Source: Thecaphora thlaspeos
Lineage: Eukaryota > Basidiomycota > Ustilaginomycetes > Urocystidales > Glomosporiaceae
Assembly (NCBI GenBank): GCA_900291925.1
Contig: UWYS01000014.1
Location: forward strand, 558,001 to 622,000
Length of the DNA: 64,000 bases
Reading direction: 5' to 3'
In this document: positions 58,283 through 64,000 of the stretch, piece by piece
Layout of the letters: each line of letters opens with the position of its first letter
How positions within the stretch are numbered: position 1 is the first letter of the stretch
The notes under the pieces: generated by a model
What the model saw: the letters and a program-made list of their open reading frames with translations, nothing else
Told to the model about the DNA's origin: nothing
The model's database searches: none
Position numbers and translations under genes: made by a program

Positions 58283-60565
58283 CTACACCACGAGCTTGTT
58301 CTCCAACCTCCGCTCGTTCTTGAGGCTCTCGAACATCTGAACGGCCTTTTCGAGGGGGATCGTCTCTGCCTTGCCCTTCATGTTGATATCGTCCCTGTTC
58401 CTGACATTGACGCTCTGGCTCTCCATCTCCTCATGTCCGACAACGAGGACAAAGTTGTACTGTGCGATCTCGCCGTTCCGCACCTTTTTCGGAAGCGTAT
58501 TGTCGCTCAGATCGACGTCGGCGAAGAAGCCTCGATCCCAGAGGCGTGTCTGCACCGACTTGGCGTAGTCGTAGACGGTGTTGGTCACAGGCACCACGAG
58601 GATCTGGCGAGGAGAGAGCCAGAAGGGCCACTTGCCCGCAAAGTGCTCCGTCAGGATCGCAATGAAGCGCTCCAGCGAACCCATAATGGCGCGGTGGATC
58701 ATGACGGGTCGCTCCATCTGCGTCTCGTCGCCCGCCGAGGCGGGCGTGCGGAACTCGAGGTCGAACCGCTGCGGAAGCTGGAAGTCGAGCTGGATCGTAG
58801 CGCACTGATGGTGGCGTCGCATCGCATCGCTGATGGTGATGTCGATCTTGGGGCCGTAGAAGGCTCCGTCGCCCGGGTTCAGCTCCCACTTGCCCGGCAC
58901 AAACTTGTCCAGCGCCGCCGCCAGGCGCTTCTCGGCCGCGTCCCACGTCGCCACGTCGCCCAGGTACTTTTCCGGCCGCGTGCTCAGCTCCAGCTTGAAC
59001 GTGAAGCCAAACAGACCGTACACGGCCTGCAGGAAGTCGAAGCAGCCCGCCATCTCCTGCTCGACCTGCTCGGCGCGGCAGAAGATGTGCGCATCATCCT
59101 GGCAGAAACGGCGGACGCGCGTCAGTCCCGAGAGGGCGCCGCTCGCCTCGTTGCGGTGGATGACGCCAAAGTCGGCCAGGCGCAGCGGGAGCTCCTTGTA
59201 GGAGCGGTCGCGCGTCCCGAACATGAGGCAGTGGCCGGGGCAGTTCATCGGCTTGAGGCCAAACGTCTCCTTGTCGACACCGAGGACGAACATGTCGTCC
59301 TTGTAGTTCTGCCAGTGGCCCGACGTCTCCCAGAGCTTCGAGTTGTACATGTTCGGCGTGATGACCTCGTCGAAGCCGCGCTGGCGGTACTGGGTCTTGA
59401 GGTAGTCCTGGAGCGTGTTGTAGATGCGCGCGCCGTGCGGGAGCCAGAAGCACGAGCCGGGCGACATTTCGTGGAACATGAAGAGCTCCTGCTCGCGGCC
59501 GATCTTGCGGTGGTCGCGCTTGGCGGCCTCGAGGAGGAACTGCTTGTACTCGGTCATCATCTTGCCGTCGGGGAACGAGATGCCGTAGAGGCGCTGGAGC
59601 GAGTCGTTGTTCTGGTCGCCGAGGAAGTAGGATGCCGAGTTCTTGAGGACGGCCATGGCCTTGATGCGTCCCGTGTGCGGGATGTGCGGGCCGACGCAGA
59701 GGTCGATCATGGGTCCGCAGCGGTAGACGGTGGTGGAGGTGCCATCGGCGATCTTGCTGTTGATGATGTGCTGCTTGTACTTGTTGTAGTGGAACATCTT
59801 GAGCAGCTGCTGCTTGGAGACGAGGAGACGCTCGAAGCGCTGCTTTTCCTTGATGGCGCCCTTGATGAGCGTTTCGAGGGCGGGGAAGTCGGTCTGGCTG
59901 GCCATGCGCTCGCCGCTGTCGCCCATGCCCATCTCGTAGAAGAAGCCTTGGTCGATGGGCGGGCCGATGCAGAGGTGGCAGCCGTAGTGCTTTTCGGCCG
60001 CCTCGCCGAGGACGTGGGCGGACGAGTGCCAGAAGACGCGCTTGCCCTCGGGCGACTCGAAGTCGTAGAGCTGGAGCCTGGCGCTGTGCTCGAGCGGCCT
60101 CTCGAGGTCCCAGAGGGTGTCGTCGACCTTTGCGATGACGATGCGCTCGCTGAGGCTCTTTGAGATCTGCTTTGCGATGTCCATGGGCGACGTCTCCCAG
60201 GCGGTGCCCTCCTTGACGGAGCCGTCGGGCATGGTGAGCTGGATGGTGTGGCGCGGCTGGCTGGCGGCTTGGGCGTCCTGCTCGGCCTTGAGCTTTTCGA
60301 AGATGGCGATGCGGTGGTCGAAGTAGGCCGGCTTGGGCGTGAATTCGAGGGGGACCTTTGACTCGTTGCTGGCGGCGTCCTTCTTGACCTTGGGCTTCTT
60401 TTCGCCCTTTTCGGGCTTGTCGCCCTTGGGGGCCTTGGGGCGCTTCTGCTGCTGCTGCTTGGCGTCGGCGCTGTTGATCTTAACCTGCTCTGTGGCGTCG
60501 GTGAGGTCTGCGACGGGGTCCTGCGGCTTTGCCGTGGACGAGACGGGCTGCGGCGCGGCCGACAT
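58283..60565 (-). CDS. THS1: Threonyl-tRNA synthetase, cytoplasmic
   Basis: An intronless frame of 760 residues from [10 protein letters not shown]. Domain order is classical: a lysine-rich eukaryotic N-tail, TGS domain ([15 protein letters not shown]), editing domain with [16 protein letters not shown] and CVGPH, then the class II core. The core has a zinc site around [10 protein letters not shown], motif 2 [18 protein letters not shown] and motif 3 [10 protein letters not shown], and is followed by the anticodon-binding domain. It charges tRNA-Thr in the cytosol. The same frame remains open for another 86 codons upstream of this ATG, without any ATG, and begins with an arginine-rich stretch ([15 protein letters not shown]) that resembles a mitochondrial presequence. 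A longer mitochondrial form could start at a non-AUG codon such as the GTG at 60821-60823. Divergent from the INO80F-like gene. Confidence 0.95.
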   Translation of the reverse strand: MSAAPQPVSSTAKPQDPVADLTDATEQVKINSADAKQQQQKRPKAPKGDKPEKGEKKPKVKKDAASNESKVPLEFTPKPAYFDHRIAIFEKLKAEQDAQAASQPRHTIQLTMPDGSVKEGTAWETSPMDIAKQISKSLSERIVIAKVDDTLWDLERPLEHSARLQLYDFESPEGKRVFWHSSAHVLGEAAEKHYGCHLCIGPPIDQGFFYEMGMGDSGERMASQTDFPALETLIKGAIKEKQRFERLLVSKQQLLKMFHYNKYKQHIINSKIADGTSTTVYRCGPMIDLCVGPHIPHTGRIKAMAVLKNSASYFLGDQNNDSLQRLYGISFPDGKMMTEYKQFLLEAAKRDHRKIGREQELFMFHEMSPGSCFWLPHGARIYNTLQDYLKTQYRQRGFDEVITPNMYNSKLWETSGHWQNYKDDMFVLGVDKETFGLKPMNCPGHCLMFGTRDRSYKELPLRLADFGVIHRNEASGALSGLTRVRRFCQDDAHIFCRAEQVEQEMAGCFDFLQAVYGLFGFTFKLELSTRPEKYLGDVATWDAAEKRLAAALDKFVPGKWELNPGDGAFYGPKIDITISDAMRRHHQCATIQLDFQLPQRFDLEFRTPASAGDETQMERPVMIHRAIMGSLERFIAILTEHFAGKWPFWLSPRQILVVPVTNTVYDYAKSVQTRLWDRGFFADVDLSDNTLPKKVRNGEIAQYNFVLVVGHEEMESQSVNVRNRDDINMKGKAETIPLEKAVQMFESLKNERRLENKLVV

Positions 60566-61112
60566 AACGGCGAGAGGGCTGTGGTGGGGCGAACTTACGG
60601 GCGGAATGCGAGGGGACAAAGAGGGGATGCGACGTGAACGAGCCTCGCTGAAGGGGGGCTGATGGAGCGAGGGCGCACGATGCCAGGTGCAATGCCGTGC
60701 GGTGGCTGGTGATGGTGCTGGTGATGGTGACGAGCAAAGGGGTGACGAGGTGGGTGCGTTGGCGTTCTGACTCGTCGGAAAGCCTCGAAGAAAAGCGCGA
60801 AAAAGGCGGCGCTGAGCGCGCACTATTACTACACTAAGACTGAGTTACTCTCGGCCTGCTCGGCCTTGCACCCGCACCCGCACCCGCACCCGCCTTTGGC
60901 CATGGCACAGTCGAAAGTGCGATGCGGCGGCATCTCCGCCACATCACGTGCAAGCATCCCTCTCAGCCTCTCTCCTCCAGCACCCTCTCTCTGCACTCCA
61001 CCTTCACTCCACCTTCACTCCACCTTCACTCCACCCCTTCCACCACGCCTACAGCCACCCACTCGCTCCTCCTGCGCTTCAGGCTGCGCCCCTCCCCTCC
61101 AGCCCGCCCACC
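60566..61112. promoter_or_regulatory. Shared 547-nt divergent promoter, ThrRS / INO80F-like
   Basis: Carries ACCCGC hexamer repeats at about 60868-60893 and three and a half copies of the 11-nt unit CACTCCACCTT at 60994-61036 in the leader of the plus-strand gene. On the minus strand a GTAAGT sits 28-33 nt upstream of the ThrRS ATG. The minus-strand frame to 60823 is open (see ThrRS). Confidence 0.5.
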
Positions 61113-61961
61113 ATGTCGACACAAAACACTCCCAACACCCTACCCGTCAAGACCAAGTCCAAGGCATACAGCTCCACCGTCGCAATCCAGGGAGACGCCG
61201 CAAAGTATAGGCACAAGTACAAGGAACTCAAGAAGAAGACGCGCGAGATCGAAACGGTGCGTGCACACGCCTACACAGCGTCTCGCCGTGTCTCTCGTCA
61301 TGCGCTAGGCCGACATGGCATCGTCCCACTCACACCACCGATTCACTCTTGCTCCTTTGCCCCGAACCACCACAGGAGAACGAAAAGCTTCACTTCAAGA
61401 CGCTGAGGGTCAAGCGCAACATCCAGCGCATGAGGCTGGAGAGAGCGTACGTGTTCAGCCCCCTGCCTGGCATCTGACTCGATGTAGTGTGCTTGCTGAC
61501 GTCCTCGTCACTCTGACCTCCCGCTTTCGCTCCCACCTACCCCCCACAGCATCCTCTACGAACGCCTCGAAGTCGAAACGGCGCCCACATCCTACGGCGC
61601 CCCTGCGCAGCACTACGACACGGCACCGAGCCACATCGACACCTACCCTCAGCACTCGGTCGGCGGCGGATCTGCACCCTCCTATGCGCCGAGCTACGGT
61701 GCACACGAGGGTCGATCGACATCACACACTGCCGCGCCACCTCCTTCTCGCTCGGCCGACCCGTACGCCTACCCGGAACACGACGATCGCCAGTACCGCT
61801 ATGGCGCCACGGCACAGCAGTCGAGACCTCACTCGCCCCTACAAGCTGCACCCGCGCCGGCGGGGACCGCGGATAGGTCCACCACTTTGAGACAGTATAC
61901 CCCATCTATCAGTCCCGAACGTCGAGCAGCTGCAACAGTGCCTGATGCTGACCCCGCTTGA
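61113..61961 (+). CDS. Small coiled-coil protein resembling INO80 complex subunit F
   Basis: Three exons, 61113-61256, 61376-61446 and 61550-61961, with phases 0 and 2 agreeing, giving 208 residues. Residues 28-80 form one basic helical segment (KYRHKYKELKKKTREIE, then LHFKTLRVKRNIQRMRLE and ILYERLE), the pattern I associate with fungal INO80-subunit-F-type domains. These bind the INO80 chromatin remodeller through a short helix. The rest is disordered, rich in Pro, Ser, Tyr and His. Both introns interrupt the helical segment. Family assignment rests on pattern memory; a generic coiled-coil protein is the alternative. Confidence 0.65.
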
Positions 61962-62260
61962 ACCTGTCCTCGCATGATGTAGTCCGTCCAGCAACGTTTC
62001 TTCTCTCTTACCGTCAGTCAGCCTCGCTCTTGCGGTTGTAGCTGTAGTCTTCCTCTCTCTCTCTCTGTCGCAGTGTCGTTCGTCGTCATCATGAGCAAGA
62101 TCATCTCTCAATCTCCTCCTGTCTACCTTCTCCTCGGGCTGTCTCTCTCGGGTCGATCATAAACGACAGCCTCGGGCAACACAAGACGGACGCGGGCGAA
62201 CAAATCACGTCGACGATGCTATTCATTGCGGCTACCAGCGGGCTAGACGAGCTGACAATC

Positions 62261-64000
62261 TCAAGAAGCCGGCCTCGACGTCGGCGTAGGTCTTGACGAT
62301 GACGTCGGTTCGACCTTGCTAGCACTGGTAGGCTCAGCCGCTCTCTGCGTACCCTCCTCTCCCTCGCCTGCTGTCGTTCTAGGTGCCGGGGTAGGTCCGC
62401 TCCCAGGCACGCCGGTCCGTGTCGGTACGGCTGCGATTCCTGATATCGTCATTGTCTTTGATGTTTGCTGTCCCGGTCTGGCACCCGGTTGTGGTGGAGG
62501 AGCCATGGTCGTACTCCTACTATTACTGCTGCTCGTCGTCGTCCTCGTAGGAAACGGAGTGGTCGAGCCGAAAGAAAACGAAGATGTCGACGTGGCCACG
62601 GGAGCTCTCGTTGCGCTTGGCACCAAGGTTGACGGTGTTCTGCCCCTTCCCAGCCCCGTAATCGGCCCGGAAACAGGTTGCGGTCTATGTGCAGTCATTC
62701 TGGTCGTTGGGACGCCCATCGAGCTGGCATTCCCCCTCTCGAAACCCAGAGCCATCGAATTTGTCTGTCCCACACCTCCACCGCTCATCGTCGGCATAGG
62801 AGTCGCCACCATCCCATCTCCACCACCAGCCTCATCGTTGGACGGCGACCAGACCCACCCCACGCCTCCAAACTTGAAATGCTGCACCACCACCCTCTTG
62901 TTGATACACTCTGCCTCGTACATCTTGACCATACCCGTATACGTCTTGATGAAGTTGGGGACGCTCGTCGATATGTCGTGCAGAAGCGGTGAGTGTTCGT
63001 GGAACGGACCCTTTTTCAGCACTTGGATGCGGAGGAGAGACGTGAGGTAGAGGTTCGGTAGCGGTGGTAATGTATCTTTGCTTCCAGAGAGGAGAGAGGC
63101 CGGAATGCGAACAGGATGTTGGACGAGGGTGGCCGGTGTCTGGTCGGGTAGGGAGGAGAGGAGAGTGGTGCTGGACGAGGCCTGGACGAGCTGGGCGGGT
63201 CGGAGCTTGGATTGTGAGCGCAGCTGGGCGGCACCCAGGACGTAGGGCAGGAACTGGTAGTCGTCTAGCCCCCAAACGCCATGGCTCCCCGCCGGCTCGA
63301 GACTGTATCGATCCTGCAGCCGCCACACGACGTGGAGGTAGAGCGGAAAGATTTCGAGTCCCAGCCTCTCCTCTACCTCTGTCGACGGCTGCGTCGGTGA
63401 AGCAGCGCCCTTGCCGTCGTCATCGTCGAAGAAGTTGATCCTGTACAGGAAACAGAGCCATGCAGCGAAGCAAAACTCGTGTCCCGATCCATAGTCGATA
63501 CGGACAAAGGATCCAAACGAGTCGAGCAGGTAGGACGACAGCTCTCGGATGAAAGGGTGGAGATGCGACGGTAGAAGGTGGCGATGAAGCTCGTCGACCT
63601 GTTCCTCGAGCCTGGCGCCCCAATCGCGGAAAGCGAGGTTGCCAAAGCGCTGCGGCTTAGACTGCGGCTCGATCTCTTGGGTCCATATGTCGAGCTGCAA
63701 GAGGAGGCGGACCAGCTTTTGCGAAGGGCCATCGCCGGACACTGTCGCCGTCGATGACGCGAGACTGGGGAGCGGGCGTGTAGGCTTGCCGACGCATGCT
63801 TCTGCGATCCGCTGGACAAAGAGAGAGTAGATGGTGTGTGCGCATGAGTGGATCCAATTTTGTGTGTCGGCGTCCGTGTTGATGCGCTTGACTGGGTGTG
63901 CGATGCGGGCGAGCGTCGAGGCGTCCCGAGAGATCCGGGGGAGAGGCGGGAGGCTCTGGGCGGCTAAGGTGGCGCTGCTGGCGGTGGCCGACGGGTTAGC
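62261..64000 (-). CDS. Serine/threonine protein phosphatase 2A activator (PTPA/RRD), 5' end outside window
   Basis: The frame is open from the right edge to the stop, covering 579 residues with no intron visible; the start codon lies beyond the window. PTPA hallmarks are present: IDYGSGHEFCFAAWLCFL, GVWGLDDYQFLPYVLGAAQL, KGPFHEHSPLLHDIS and MVKMYEAECINKRVVVQHF. These proteins are ATP-dependent activators and prolyl isomerases acting on PP2A catalytic subunits in cytoplasm and nucleus. After the domain comes a Ser/Thr/Pro-rich tail of about 170 residues not found in animal PTPA. The long tail favours the RRD1 type, but the paralogue cannot be settled. Upstream residues (TQNWIHSCAHTIYSLFVQRI) belong to the start of the domain, so only a short N-terminal part is missing. 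Confidence 0.9.
   Translation of the reverse strand, partial: ANPSATASSATLAAQSLPPLPRISRDASTLARIAHPVKRINTDADTQNWIHSCAHTIYSLFVQRIAEACVGKPTRPLPSLASSTATVSGDGPSQKLVRLLLQLDIWTQEIEPQSKPQRFGNLAFRDWGARLEEQVDELHRHLLPSHLHPFIRELSSYLLDSFGSFVRIDYGSGHEFCFAAWLCFLYRINFFDDDDGKGAASPTQPSTEVEERLGLEIFPLYLHVVWRLQDRYSLEPAGSHGVWGLDDYQFLPYVLGAAQLRSQSKLRPAQLVQASSSTTLLSSLPDQTPATLVQHPVRIPASLLSGSKDTLPPLPNLYLTSLLRIQVLKKGPFHEHSPLLHDISTSVPNFIKTYTGMVKMYEAECINKRVVVQHFKFGGVGWVWSPSNDEAGGGDGMVATPMPTMSGGGVGQTNSMALGFERGNASSMGVPTTRMTAHRPQPVSGPITGLGRGRTPSTLVPSATRAPVATSTSSFSFGSTTPFPTRTTTSSSNSRSTTMAPPPQPGARPGQQTSKTMTISGIAAVPTRTGVPGSGPTPAPRTTAGEGEEGTQRAAEPTSASKVEPTSSSRPTPTSRPAS

Noticed and set aside
58433..60163. 576-residue antisense frame within the ThrRS gene
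   Set aside because: The minus-strand frame has complete synthetase motifs; the antisense frame is a shadow of its third-position GC bias.
60579..60598. GTAAGT...CACAG segment just upstream of the ThrRS ATG read as an intron
   Set aside because: Only 20 nt long, too short for a spliceosomal intron.

Overview
The window is nuclear DNA from a basidiomycete fungus, most likely a smut-type (Ustilaginomycotina) yeast or plant associate. It is GC-rich and CpG-rich. The genes carry short spliceosomal introns, mostly 90-160 nt, with GTGAGT/GTAAGT donors. The protein families fit this group: an INO80-subunit-F-like protein, an SPX phosphate transporter, a GH45 cellulase and a hybrid histidine kinase. 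The lineage is inferred from protein style only.

Left part (1-41.7 kb): conserved housekeeping and regulatory genes on both strands. In order: a BCS1-like AAA ATPase (-), an FAD amine-oxidase-like oxidoreductase (+), the RBBP4-type WD40 histone chaperone HAT2 (+), an SPX/DASS phosphate transporter (-), the U-box cyclophilin PPIL2/CYP8 (+), an ADP1-type ABCG transporter (-), a glutamine-rich ARID protein of the SWI1 type (+), a PhoD-like phosphatase-domain protein (+) and a very large GAF hybrid histidine kinase (-). Three of the window's divergent pairs share 0.5-0.7 kb intergenic promoters (BCS1-like/FAD, SPX/PPIL2, ThrRS/INO80F-like). Long intergenic tracts (17.5-22.4, 28.0-29.6, 38.8-41.7 kb) hold no gene I can recognise.

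Mobile region (about 41.7-51.4 kb): a possible transposase tail (+) faces a multi-exon SF2/SNF2-type helicase gene (-, 42.6-48.4 kb), with remnants of a second minus-strand gene upstream. Two features stand out. First, 44.94-51.37 kb has almost no CpG, while the adjoining 42.6-44.9 kb has normal CpG density, and the boundary falls inside one intron of the helicase gene. Second, a 15-nt palindrome (ACAAAACGGTCTTGT and variants) recurs at least 12 times, only in this region, and several copies lie directly behind 5' splice sites.

Right part (51.4-64 kb): a secreted two-domain GH45 endoglucanase whose second domain is divergent (+), an Arg/Glu/Asp-repeat protein of unknown role (+), cytoplasmic threonyl-tRNA synthetase with a possible non-AUG mitochondrial extension (-), a small INO80-subunit-F-like protein (+) and a PP2A activator (PTPA/RRD) running off the right edge (-). 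Exon boundaries were set by hand from splice consensus, phase and family similarity. No database search was possible.
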